Source: Propionibacteriaceae bacterium (GTDB taxonomy: Bacteria; Actinomycetota; Actinomycetes; Propionibacteriales; Propionibacteriaceae). Taken from it: 64,000 nt of DNA. Positions within the stretch are counted from its first letter, which is position 1; every line of letters begins with the position of its first letter. The stretch covers positions 1 to 64,000 of the forward strand of contig JAIRYW010000075.1 of the NCBI GenBank assembly GCA_031267645.1. Direction: 5' to 3'. Below the pieces are notes generated by a model that made no database searches, was not told where the DNA came from, and saw only the letters and a program-made list of their open reading frames with translations. This document shows positions 32,207-40,537 of the stretch, one piece after another. The position numbers and the translations under genes are program-made.

Positions 32207-33550
32207 ATGAGCACCGTCAACTATCCCGCAGCCGGCGGCGGCCAAGCCGGTGTCCGCTTCCAACTGGACGCGCTGGGGGGCCAGGTCGTCGCCGGGCAGC
32301 AGGCTGAGATCGACCGCGTGGCCGCCCTCGAACTGCCCTTCGAGCAGTTCAACCTGCTCAGCGGCCGAGTCCGCCACCTCGGCGTCAGCCCGCGTTTCAT
32401 CGACGTGGTCCGCACCTTCGACACTCCGGCCGGCCACACCCCGCCCGGCTTCCGGGTCGAGCTGACGCTGAAGGCCGACGGCCTGCTGGAAGCCGACCTG
32501 GTGCGCGACATCTCGTACGACGCCGACTCGATCCGCCGTCCCACCGGCGTGATCTTCTCGGCCGACTCGGCCAATCCTTACGAGGTCGCCCCGATCGCTC
32601 CGCTGCTGGGCAACCTGACCTGCAACCCGGGTATCGTCTACGACCTCTTCATCAACAATCCCAAGGCCAATGTGGGCGGTAAGTTCACCACCCGGGACGA
32701 GGTCATGGAGGAGCTGGGCCGCATCCTCGGCCCCGGCGTCGACGTGTCGGTCGAGCTGAACAATCCCTTCGAGCCCGACTTCGACAAGATCTTGGAAGAG
32801 TGCGAGGTCTTCAAGCGCATCCTCAGCCCGTACCGGCTGGTGGTCAAGGTGCCCCACACCGGCCCGGTCAACGCCGACAATGTCAGCCAGCTGTTGGAGG
32901 GCGACAAGCGTTTCGCTTTGCCCTACGACGCCCCGGCCACGGCGGACGCCCTGCGCGGCCACAACCTGGCCCTCAAGCTGCGCCAGCACGGCTATCGCAT
33001 CAACTACACCTTGATGTTCGAGCCCTATCAGACCGCCCTGGCCTTGCAGGCCAAGCCGTACTTCATCAACTCTTTCGTCCGGCACCGCGGCAAGCAGTCG
33101 GCCGCCATCGCCCGCTTGCTCGGCTTCTACGACCTGACCGGCGAACGCGAGCAACTGGTGGAGTTGCGCGAGGTCCTGCTGGCCGGCGACTACCTGCCCA
33201 AGGGCGACCGGGAGCACGACCTGCTGGACGTGCTGCGGATCGGCCGCGACCTGGTCTCCTACCGTCGCTTCGACGACCCCGAGGGTTCCGACGGCCTGGA
33301 CGGCGTCCGGCACAATCTGCGCTGGCTGCGCCAGTCCAACCTGCCCGACACCCGGCTCATCATCTGCTCGATGGAGGGCGACTACAACTACCCCGACATC
33401 GACAGCTTGCTGGCCGACCCGACCTACGCCGACGTGGTCGACCGGGTCATCGTCACAGCCGAGCCCGCTTACCTGGCTCGCTTCACCTCGGCCAACCAGG
33501 TCGTGTCCTATCAGCGCCGCTTCATGAACGCCGCCGCCACGGCCAAGTGA
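32207..33550 (+). CDS. Transaldolase-like protein, divergent
   Basis: A 447-residue protein whose central and C-terminal part looks like the transaldolase / fructose-6-phosphate-aldolase TIM barrel: GNLTCNPGIVYD replaces the usual T-T-N-P-S segment, the likely Schiff-base lysine is K214 in LVVKVPHTGP, and YRINYTLMFEPYQTALA corresponds to the VN-T-L-F-S--QA strand. The N-terminal 110 residues and the length exceed ordinary transaldolases (about 320-380 aa), and the match is diverged, so the substrate may be unusual. GGAGGAG precedes the ATG. It stands alone, with a palindromic site upstream shared with the sugar cluster at 44-52 kb. Confidence 0.7.
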   Translation: MSTVNYPAAGGGQAGVRFQLDALGGQVVAGQQAEIDRVAALELPFEQFNLLSGRVRHLGVSPRFIDVVRTFDTPAGHTPPGFRVELTLKADGLLEADLVRDISYDADSIRRPTGVIFSADSANPYEVAPIAPLLGNLTCNPGIVYDLFINNPKANVGGKFTTRDEVMEELGRILGPGVDVSVELNNPFEPDFDKILEECEVFKRILSPYRLVVKVPHTGPVNADNVSQLLEGDKRFALPYDAPATADALRGHNLALKLRQHGYRINYTLMFEPYQTALALQAKPYFINSFVRHRGKQSAAIARLLGFYDLTGEREQLVELREVLLAGDYLPKGDREHDLLDVLRIGRDLVSYRRFDDPEGSDGLDGVRHNLRWLRQSNLPDTRLIICSMEGDYNYPDIDSLLADPTYADVVDRVIVTAEPAYLARFTSANQVVSYQRRFMNAAATAK

Positions 33551-33922
33551 CCCGCTAGACCGCGGACCGACTAAGGTTCGAGTCCGACAGGCTGGGCGCG
33601 GCTGGTCCGCGCCCCAGGCGCCCTGGGTGGGGGACTTTGGCGGGACCCCCATCCGGGGCCCAATCCGTCAGCCGGGCTGGCGCGGGTGACCGCCACCCGG
33701 CGGCTGTGGCGGCGTCGATTCGGTCTATCTATCGCTCGACCAGGGCGACATCGTCATCGAGTGCGACCAGGGCGACATCGTCATCGAGTGCGATCAGGGC
33801 GGCCTCCCAGGTTTGGGTGCGGCGTTCGGCTTCCTGGCTGGTTGATCGACCGTCAAAGGGGGCAGTTAGGATTGCTCGTGTCCGCCGCTCGAGGCCACCG
33901 CCACGAGGAGAAGGAGTCCGCC
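33551..33922. repeat. Intergenic region with a 27-bp direct repeat
   Basis: A 372-bp gap before the FtsK-like operon. It contains two identical contiguous 27-bp units (33737-33763 and 33764-33790) with core CAGGGCGACATCGTCATCG and a truncated third copy. The open frame through it is in phase with the ATPase gene, but codon use and the repeat argue against translation. The promoter of the operon is probably at 33800-33890. Confidence 0.6.
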
Positions 33923-36900
33923 ATGTCTGATAAGGCCGGGATGCGACCTGACCGAGACGTTCGGACCCCACCCCTCGACCAAGCGGAGTGCGCGGACCTC
34001 ATCCTGGACGCCGTGGCGTCGGCCTGGCAGCCGCCACGGTGGCAGAGCCTCGACTGGTGGACCCGCCAAGCCCCGGCTGACTCGAAAGCGGCGCCGGACG
34101 ACGGCGGCGCCAGGGGCGCCGCTGTCCCGACTCCGGCCCGGACGGTGGCGGCCGCTCCGGTCCCGGTCCGGGTGACGCCGGCCGAGGCGGCGGCCGCTCT
34201 GGCCCCGGTCCGGGCGGCGGAGCTGGCCGCCGAAAGCGATCTGGCCGTCGCGCAGGAGCGGCACGACCGCTACGAGCACATGCTCTGGGCCTGGGATTGC
34301 CTGGAAGGAGCGGTGTCGTTGACCTACGGCGGTGGACGACACAGGCCTACCTCCTACGGCACACGCAGCTGGCGTGGCCACAGCGAGTCTGTCGTGTCCA
34401 GCGAGATTAGCCTGCGGACGACGGAGCTCCTGCGCGACAAGGTCTTCGGCCCTCAATACGACCAGTCCCTGAAGGATTTAAAACCGCCATTGCGGGGGCG
34501 CGGGGTCTATGTCCACGGGGTCGCCTTGCCCCCGGAATGGATCAACGCCCACTGCGACTCGCCCCTCGACCCCGACCTGCTGGGCGAGGACCGTTTCCTC
34601 GGTCGCGTCATCGAAGCGGCTTCCTTGTTCGGGCTCGATCTCGGCTCGGCCGACCCCCGATCAGACCCGCTGAGAAGATGGCGCCACAGCTCACAGGAGT
34701 GGCTCCGGCGGCCCGGTTTGAAACTGGGCGACGCGGAACGAGCCCGCGGCCTGGCCCGATTCCTGTTCAACGAACTCCGTCCTCTAGAGGTCGCGGCGAA
34801 CAGGCTGAGGGCGAGCCAGGTCGAAATCGTCGCGCGGCACAGAAGCCTCCAGGCTGCCCACGTAAAGGCTCAAAGGGCCGTCGGGGAGGCCGAGAACGCC
34901 CTCATCCAAGCCCGACGGCGGGAAGAGGAGGCCCTCTACCAGGTTCGGCGACAGGCAGAGGAGGCTCTCGACCAGGTTCGGCGACAGGAGGAGGAGGCCC
35001 GTGACCAAGCTCGGCGACGGGTCGAGGAGGCTCACGCGGGAGCTCGGTCGCTGGCCGTCCAACGCGCCGGCGAAGCCTTAGAGGAGGCTTTCGAGCGCAC
35101 CACGGCGCTAGTCCTGGACCCCGTCCCCGCAGCGGCGGGCGACCAGGGCGAGGCCGTCAAAGGTCCCGTGGTGGAACCGTACCGCGGCCGCTGGTCGTCC
35201 CTCGGTTTGAACTGTTCGATCACGGTCCAGCCACCAGCGGACGGCCCGGCCGAGCGGAAGGGGTGGCCGGCTGGCCAGTCCGCCTCCACTCTGAGGGCGA
35301 GTCGTTTCAGCGCTGGCCGCTCGGCCGTCTTCTCCCTGCACGACCGGGGGCGGGGGGAGCCGATCCCGCTCGACCTAGAAGGTGGCTTCATGGCGGCGGA
35401 GAAAGAGCCTTTGGAGGTCGCGACGCTCCAATTGCTCGACCGATTGCCCGGCGGCCAGCTCCGGGTGGACGTCATCGACCCGGCCGAATTGGGGGCCTCG
35501 GCCGCCTTCCTCTACGGGCTGAACGACGCCGGCGACCGAATTCTGGCCGACACGGTCTGGACCACCCCGGAGCAGGTGGCCGACGTCCTGGCCCGGCTGG
35601 AGGAGCGCATCACCTTCGTGACGCAGAAGTGCCTCCACGGCCGGTCGACGCTGACCGAGTACAACGCGGAGGCCGGCGAAACGGCGGAGCCCTACCGCCT
35701 GTTGCTGGTCTACGACTTCCCGGCCGGCTTCATCTGGGCGGGCGGCCGAGAGCAGGAGACGCTGGCCCGGCTCGAACGGGTGGCCCGGGTCGGACGGCGG
35801 GCCGGGGTCTACCTGTTCATCCAGGGCGATCCGGAGACGGTCCAGGGGATCTGCCCGGCGCTGGCCGATTGCCTCCCGGCGCCGACTCCGGGCCAGACCT
35901 CTTTCACCCGCCGCCGGGCCGACCAGGCGGCCCCGGACCGATACGTACGAACTTTGCCGGCCGCCGCTGCGCTGGGGCCGGACCAGGAATCGGGCGGCGG
36001 CCAGATCGTACTGTCGGACCTGACCTGGCACTGGCAGACCCAACTCCAGCCGCCCCCCTCGGCCCAACAGAGGGAAGCCATCTACGCTCGCCTCCTGCGG
36101 GAACTGGAGGCCGCCCAGACGACGACGGTCGACCCCGCCGGCGTGGCCCGTCTGGCCGAGCGCCGCCAAGCCACCGACCTGGCCCGTGGTCTGATCGTGG
36201 AACCTCTGACCGATCTGGCCGACCCAACCACTTGGTGGCGGGCTTCGAGCGCCCAACGCCTCCAGCTGACCTTCGGCCGGATGGGCGCCTCTGACGTCGC
36301 CCGGGTGGAGTTCAACTCGGACCTCGAGTCGTCCGCTCTGATCGGCGGGCGCACCGGCTCAGGCAAGTCGACGCTCATCCACGCGCTGATCATGGACGCC
36401 GTCACGCGCTACTCGCCGGAGGAGCTGACGTTGTACCTCTGCGACCTCAAGGAGGGCGTCGAGTTCAAGCAGTACGCGGACGCGCGGCTGCCCCATGCCC
36501 GGGCCATCGCCATCGAGTCGAACCGGGAGTTCGCCCTCTCGCTGCTGGAGGCGCTGGACCAGGAGATCGTCCAGCGGGCGGCGTCGTTCAAGGCCGAGGC
36601 CGGTGGCGGGACGGTCAGTCTGCCCCAGTTCCGGCGCCAGTCCGGACAGGTCTGGCCCCGGATCCTGGTCGTGATCGATGAATTCCACAAGCTTTTCGAA
36701 CCGGACGACCAGATGGCGCGCCGGGCCTTGCGCCTGTTGGAGCGGACGATCAAGGAGGGCCGCGCCTTCGGCGTCCATCTCCTCTTGGCGTCGCAGTCCC
36801 TGGCCAACGTCGAAGCGGCCTTCCGCAACCTGGTCGGCCAGGTCCCGTACCGTCTCGTCCTGGCCAGTTCGGACCACGACTCGCGGCTGCTGCTGGGCGA

Positions 36901-37873
36901 TGACAACGCCGAGGCCAAGTCGTTGACGCGGGCCGGTGAGGGCGTCCTCAACGCCAAAGGCGGGGCGCGCGAGTCGAACCAGCGCTTCCAGACCGCCTTC
37001 TGGGCGCCGCAGCGGCGTCAGACGGTGTTGGCGGCGGTCGAACAGCTGGCTCGGGAGCGGGGTTTCAGCCGCCGGCCCCAGGTCTTCGAGGGCAACGCGA
37101 CAGTCAGCGCGGCGGACTTCCCGCCGGAGCTGTTCCGGGGCGACGGCCGCCACACCACCATCCCGGTCGGCGCCCCCATGTCGCTGGCCCCGCCGCTGAC
37201 GACTGCCTTGCGGCGCGCCTCGGGCGGCAATCTACTGGTCGTGGACCCCGAGGGTCCGGCGGTCATGGCGACACTCTTGACGGCTCTCCTGGCCCAGAGG
37301 GTGGACCTCAGAACGGTCAACTTCGCCGGCTTGGAGGATCCCGCTTGGGAAGAGATCTACGGGGCTCTGCTCGACGCCGGCGCGGCCAATCTGGCCCACC
37401 GCCGCCTGGGAGAGGCCGTGGACGCCCTGGCGGTCGAGGTCCAGGGGCGTCACGACGCCCGAGCCTACGGCCAGGCCCCGATCGTCCTGGCCCTGCTCGG
37501 CCTCCAGCGGGCCCGCGACATCGACTCGTCGGACTACGCCGACGGGCTCCAGGCCAAGCTCAAACAGCTGGCCCAGGATGGCCCAGAGGTCGGCCTGCAC
37601 CTCGTCTGCTGGGTCGACCGCAAGGCCTCCCTGGACCGTCGTTTCGACAGCGACCTGCGACGTCAGTTCGGGCTCAGGCTGCTGGGACAGATGAGCGCCG
37701 CCGACTCGCGCGCCTTGATCGACAGCGAATTAGCGGCCACTGTCTCACCCGCCCAACTGGTCTTCGACGATTTCGACCAGGCCGTCACGGCCGTCGTCCG
37801 ACGTCTGGGCTTCCCCGGCCTGGACTGGCTCAAAACCACCGTGGAGGCGGGCCGTGAGCGACGCCTTCGCTGA
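33923..37873 (+). CDS. Soluble FtsK/SpoIIIE (EccC-like) ATPase with coiled coil
   Basis: A 1316-residue cytoplasmic ATPase with no transmembrane helix that I can see. Residues 1-290 are of unknown fold; about 294-400 form a long coiled coil containing four 11-residue repeats; about 780-1040 is an FtsK/HerA motor with Walker A GGRTGSGKST (near residue 808), Walker B RILVVIDEFHKL (near 913) and a LLASQS sensor. A second motor-like domain (about 1090-1316) has a degenerate P-loop (NLLVVDPEGPAV), as in the inactive ATPase-2/3 domains of type VII EccC proteins. The ATG at 33923 has AGGAGAAGGAG upstream. It heads an operon of four overlapping genes ending in a WXG100-like gene. Confidence 0.8.
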   Translation: MSDKAGMRPDRDVRTPPLDQAECADLILDAVASAWQPPRWQSLDWWTRQAPADSKAAPDDGGARGAAVPTPARTVAAAPVPVRVTPAEAAAALAPVRAAELAAESDLAVAQERHDRYEHMLWAWDCLEGAVSLTYGGGRHRPTSYGTRSWRGHSESVVSSEISLRTTELLRDKVFGPQYDQSLKDLKPPLRGRGVYVHGVALPPEWINAHCDSPLDPDLLGEDRFLGRVIEAASLFGLDLGSADPRSDPLRRWRHSSQEWLRRPGLKLGDAERARGLARFLFNELRPLEVAANRLRASQVEIVARHRSLQAAHVKAQRAVGEAENALIQARRREEEALYQVRRQAEEALDQVRRQEEEARDQARRRVEEAHAGARSLAVQRAGEALEEAFERTTALVLDPVPAAAGDQGEAVKGPVVEPYRGRWSSLGLNCSITVQPPADGPAERKGWPAGQSASTLRASRFSAGRSAVFSLHDRGRGEPIPLDLEGGFMAAEKEPLEVATLQLLDRLPGGQLRVDVIDPAELGASAAFLYGLNDAGDRILADTVWTTPEQVADVLARLEERITFVTQKCLHGRSTLTEYNAEAGETAEPYRLLLVYDFPAGFIWAGGREQETLARLERVARVGRRAGVYLFIQGDPETVQGICPALADCLPAPTPGQTSFTRRRADQAAPDRYVRTLPAAAALGPDQESGGGQIVLSDLTWHWQTQLQPPPSAQQREAIYARLLRELEAAQTTTVDPAGVARLAERRQATDLARGLIVEPLTDLADPTTWWRASSAQRLQLTFGRMGASDVARVEFNSDLESSALIGGRTGSGKSTLIHALIMDAVTRYSPEELTLYLCDLKEGVEFKQYADARLPHARAIAIESNREFALSLLEALDQEIVQRAASFKAEAGGGTVSLPQFRRQSGQVWPRILVVIDEFHKLFEPDDQMARRALRLLERTIKEGRAFGVHLLLASQSLANVEAAFRNLVGQVPYRLVLASSDHDSRLLLGDDNAEAKSLTRAGEGVLNAKGGARESNQRFQTAFWAPQRRQTVLAAVEQLARERGFSRRPQVFEGNATVSAADFPPELFRGDGRHTTIPVGAPMSLAPPLTTALRRASGGNLLVVDPEGPAVMATLLTALLAQRVDLRTVNFAGLEDPAWEEIYGALLDAGAANLAHRRLGEAVDALAVEVQGRHDARAYGQAPIVLALLGLQRARDIDSSDYADGLQAKLKQLAQDGPEVGLHLVCWVDRKASLDRRFDSDLRRQFGLRLLGQMSAADSRALIDSELAATVSPAQLVFDDFDQAVTAVVRRLGFPGLDWLKTTVEAGRERRLR
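34913..35044 (+). repeat. 33-bp coding tandem repeat (11-residue coiled-coil units)
   Basis: Four contiguous 33-bp units encode RRQEEEALDQV-like 11-residue repeats inside the coiled coil of the ATPase. An 11-residue period (hendecad) suits a nearly straight or right-handed coiled coil. Confidence 0.85.
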
Positions 37874-38717
37874 CGTCGAAGACCTGGCCCTGCCCGCCCT
37901 GGGCGCGGATCTACGGACTTACTCCCAGCGCTGCCAGCGGGCCAGGGCCGAGGTCGAACAGCAGATCGCCCGGGTCGAGGTCGCCCTCCAGACGGCGCTC
38001 GGCTCGGCGCGGGGCGGCCTGGCCGCCGAACAGGTCCGGTTCGACCAGCTCCGCCGGAGCGCGGAGGCGGATTTGAACGCGGCCGCGTACGGGTTGAGCC
38101 GGGCCCAGTCACGCTTGGAGACGATCCAGAAGCTGACGGGGGAGCTGCTGCGGGCGGTGGCGGACTACCAGCCCCGCGCCCGGCGCTTCGACACCGTCCT
38201 CGATCTGATCGGCCGCGCGGCGGAGCGGGAACTCGACCGCGCCGGCGCGGCGCTGGCCGTCTATCAGGGCGCGGGCCCCGGCCCCGGACCGGGCGGCGCT
38301 CCAGTCAGGGGCGGCGGCCCGGGCGGTCCGACCCAGCCGGCCGGTTTCCCGGCCGGCCACTACCTGGTCCCGTTGGCCTTGATCGACGCCAGCGACTCCG
38401 CGGTGACCGGTCCCGAGAGCTTCGGCAAGGGCTACAGCCCGTATGACCTGGAGTGGGCCCATGAGGCCTTCCGGGCCGTGGTCGCCCCGACTCTGGCGGC
38501 CGGGGGGACGATCGAGGATCTGCGCCGCCGGGACGCGGCCGAGGGCCGGTCCGGCGCGCGCAGCTACGCCGACACTCACGCGGGCTTCCTGGGCGGCGAC
38601 GCCATCGCGCTCGACGCTCGGGGCGGCTCGTACACGGTGCTCAACGGCTACCACCGGATCTGGGTGGCCCAGCGTATGGGGCTCTCGGTCGTACCCGCGC
38701 GGGTGAGTGGCCCATGA
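37854..38717 (+). CDS. Coiled-coil protein with Gly/Pro linker and ParB-like C-terminal domain
   Basis: A 287-residue protein in three parts. Residues 1-140 are predicted all-helical coiled coil. About 141-170 is a Gly/Pro-rich linker. About 171-287 is a compact domain ending in YTVLNGYHRIWVAQRMGL, which resembles the G-x-HR-x-x-A signature of ParB/sulfiredoxin-fold nucleases and adaptors. Helical head, flexible linker and small enzymatic tail is also the layout of secreted polymorphic toxins. The GTG start overlaps the ATPase gene by 20 bp and the stop overlaps the next gene as ATGA. Function is not established. Confidence 0.7.
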   Translation: MSDAFADVEDLALPALGADLRTYSQRCQRARAEVEQQIARVEVALQTALGSARGGLAAEQVRFDQLRRSAEADLNAAAYGLSRAQSRLETIQKLTGELLRAVADYQPRARRFDTVLDLIGRAAERELDRAGAALAVYQGAGPGPGPGGAPVRGGGPGGPTQPAGFPAGHYLVPLALIDASDSAVTGPESFGKGYSPYDLEWAHEAFRAVVAPTLAAGGTIEDLRRRDAAEGRSGARSYADTHAGFLGGDAIALDARGGSYTVLNGYHRIWVAQRMGLSVVPARVSGP

Positions 38718-38950
38718 GCGCCCTGATCACGGCTTTGACGGATCTGGAACGCGCCCGCTCCCTTAGGGTCGCCGCCCAGGTCCGGGCTGAGACCGCCTGG
38801 CGGGACCAGGTCTGGCGCCGTCTGCGGAGCCGACAACTCGACCCCTTGGAAGTCGAGGAGGCGCGCTACCTGAACGCCGTCCGGGAACTGGATCGGCGGC
38901 TCGACCACCTCTGGTCTCTGATCGACCAGACCCGACCACCCTCACTCTAA
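38714..38950 (+). CDS. Small helical protein of unknown function
   Basis: A 78-residue, highly charged protein predicted to be almost entirely alpha-helical (ERARSLRVAAQVRAETAW, LDPLEVEEARYLNAVRELD). It starts within the stop of the upstream coiled-coil gene and ends 10 bp before the WXG100-like gene, so it is an integral part of the operon. By position it could be a chaperone, a WXG-like partner or an immunity protein; nothing in the sequence decides. Confidence 0.65.
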   Translation: MSALITALTDLERARSLRVAAQVRAETAWRDQVWRRLRSRQLDPLEVEEARYLNAVRELDRRLDHLWSLIDQTRPPSL

Positions 38951-38960
38951 GGAGACCACC

Positions 38961-39221
38961 ATGGCCCGCACCGTGGCCGACCCCGCCGCCCTGCGGCAAC
39001 TGGCCCACACGATCAAACAAGCCGCTGACGACATGGAACGGATCGCCACCGGGTTGGGCTCCGCCCTGGCCGCCGCGGATTGGCAGGACGAGGTGAGGCG
39101 CCGCTTCGAGTCCGACCTCAACGAGTTGGTCCGCACGGCCCGGTCCTTCAAAGGCCCGGCCCAGGTCGCCGTGAACTTCCTGGAGAAGAAGGCCCGCGAC
39201 CTCGACACCTATTTGAGCTAG
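38961..39221 (+). CDS. WXG100-like (ESAT-6 family) protein
   Basis: An 86-residue helical protein with the size and helix-turn-helix pattern of WXG100 proteins. The turn reads AAADWQDEVRRRFE, a W-Q-D variant of W-x-G, centred near residue 42 as expected. The C-terminus (ARDLDTYLS) does not show the usual YxxxD/E export signal. AAGGAG precedes the ATG by 7 nt. Its co-operonic FtsK/EccC-type ATPase strengthens the link to type VII-like secretion, although no EccB, EccD, EccE or mycosin genes are nearby. Confidence 0.7.
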   Translation: MARTVADPAALRQLAHTIKQAADDMERIATGLGSALAAADWQDEVRRRFESDLNELVRTARSFKGPAQVAVNFLEKKARDLDTYLS

Positions 39222-39347
39222 GTCCGATTCAGTCACCGTTGGCCGAGCGCCGGATCGATCTCACGGTAGTGGTCCCGAGCGGATCGGTCAGGCGGGAGAC
39301 GGGATCAGGTCTGGCGGGCCTCCAGGCCTTGGGCGAGTCGCTCGGCT

Positions 39348-39848
39348 TCAGGTGCGCGGGCGCGCCCTTCGCGGGCGGCGGTTTCGATGCTTGGGATCCG
39401 TGGACTCAGAGGTCTGCCCGTCCACCGGGCCATGTCCGGGATCATCGGTGACGGGGTCCAACACCTCGAAACCGAGCTGAACGGCGGCAACGGCCATCTG
39501 CGCGTCGTGTGTGACCAGCGTCATGACGCCAGGGCCCAGTCGCAGCGCCGACGCGACATGGATGGCGTCGGCCCCGCCTAGCTTCTGGGGCAAGGCCTGG
39601 GCTTCGTCCAATAAATCATCATTGATGATCATCAGTAAGAACTCGTCGATGTACTCGTCGACCAAGGCTTGGTCGATTCCGGCGTTCCTGGTCACCCGGC
39701 GGACTTCGAGTTCCATCAGGCGCGAAGCCACGAACCGGTCGCCGGCGTCGATGCGTTCCTCGAACCAGGTCCGGGCCGCCGACGACTGGTCGACCATGGC
39801 GCGCAGCAGCACCGAAGAGTCGACATACCAAGTGTGTGTCTCAGCCAT
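39348..39848 (-). CDS. PIN-domain toxin (second toxin-antitoxin pair)
   Basis: A 166-residue VapC-type PIN nuclease: acidic residues in YVDSSVLLRAM, MELEVRRV, GADAIHVASAL and VTHDAQM. The last 25 residues are a basic disordered extension (ending RRPRRARPRT) not expected in the family and possibly a product of read-through into new sequence. The ATG overlaps the antitoxin stop by 8 bp. The gene is convergent with the WXG100 operon. Confidence 0.88.
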   Translation of the reverse strand: MAETHTWYVDSSVLLRAMVDQSSAARTWFEERIDAGDRFVASRLMELEVRRVTRNAGIDQALVDEYIDEFLLMIINDDLLDEAQALPQKLGGADAIHVASALRLGPGVMTLVTHDAQMAVAAVQLGFEVLDPVTDDPGHGPVDGQTSESTDPKHRNRRPRRARPRT

Positions 39849-40122
39849 CGAGGCGGTCGCGATCCTGGCTCAGGATCGCCCCCAGATCGACGTTCGTGCG
39901 GGCGACCGGCAGGCGTCGGGCGCGCGGTCTATCCCCCCGTCCGGCCCGGATGAGCAATCCAGCTTGGACCAGCGCTTCGACCGGATCGCTGGCTTGGCCG
40001 GTGATCCGTTCCAGACGATAAGCGGCCCGCCCCCTACGCAACACCACCACCTCGTCGATGTCGGCCAGTCTGGTCGCCTGCGACGGGTTTTGGTTGAACT
40101 CGGTTAGCGTGATGGTCTGCAT
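39841..40122 (-). CDS. Phd/YefM-type antitoxin
   Basis: A 93-residue antitoxin. The N-terminus MQTITLTEFNQNPSQATRLA and the segment VVVLRRGRAAYRLERI are the Phd/YefM DNA-binding fold; the C-terminal half would neutralise the PIN toxin. A pair of overlapping inverted repeats lies 7-31 bp upstream of the ATG, the expected place for autoregulation. Confidence 0.85.
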   Translation of the reverse strand: MQTITLTEFNQNPSQATRLADIDEVVVLRRGRAAYRLERITGQASDPVEALVQAGLLIRAGRGDRPRARRLPVARTNVDLGAILSQDRDRLDG

Positions 40123-40128
40123 GGCATA

Positions 40129-40153
40129 AATCTAGCATCAATACTAGATTGAT
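40129..40153. promoter_or_regulatory. Overlapping inverted repeats, likely toxin-antitoxin operator
   Basis: AATCTAG (40129-40135) pairs with CTAGATT (40144-40150), and ATCAAT (40137-40142) pairs with ATTGAT (40148-40153). Two interleaved palindromes directly upstream of the antitoxin fit cooperative Phd-type binding. Confidence 0.6.
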
Positions 40154-40216
40154 ATAGGCGGGGTAAGGCCACGAGGCACGGGCGGCGGTCACGAAGATGC
40201 TCAGCTCGGCTGAACC

Positions 40217-40339
40217 CTACGGATCGGCGGTGACTCGTGCGTCCGCCCCGCCCATCGACCGATCAATGAAGCCGCGCAGCTCCAGGCGCTCCGCGTAACT
40301 GAGATCAGCGACGGCCGATTGAAGCGTTGATGTGACCAT
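40217..40339 (-). pseudogene. Remnant of an addiction-module antitoxin fused to a lipoprotein gene fragment
   Basis: A 40-codon reading frame begins MVTSTLQSAVADLSYAERLE and continues LRGFIDRS, matching the N-terminus of small addiction-module antitoxin components (the L-s-x-x-E-R-x-E-L pattern). It ends in TAG at VTADP. Beyond the TAG the same frame continues as AELSIFVTAA, matching AKLSVFVTAA of the lipoprotein gene at 41911 (DNA match 40181-40234 against 42200-42250). It is therefore a truncated chimera, probably non-functional. The surrounding 40154-40518 holds no intact gene. Confidence 0.55.
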
Positions 40340-40509
40340 GGCCGCGGTCTACTCGGTCAGAGCAAACGGCTCAGGGAGCTACGAGGGCCAGTCATGGGGT
40401 CTATGAGCGGCGGGCTGCACGGACCGTTCGACTTAGATAGAGAGCGGAAGCGTCTTTATCACTGATCCGTCATACAGACACCTCGATCACCGTTCTTCCC
40501 TGTGCGCCG

Positions 40510-40537
40510 TAGGAATGGTTAGGTAGGAATGGTTAGG
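40510..40537. repeat. 14-bp tandem duplication at a gene 3' end
   Basis: TAGGAATGGTTAGG occurs twice in direct succession (40510-40523, 40524-40537). The inner copy and the junction contain the last codons and stop of the AlbA-type gene, so the gene terminus has been duplicated. Confidence 0.75.

Noticed and set aside
33570-33600. GGTTCGAGTCC, a tRNA T-loop-like sequence
   Set aside because: The flanking bases do not pair into a T-stem, and no acceptor, D or anticodon arms can be formed because the upstream DNA is the end of the transaldolase-like gene.
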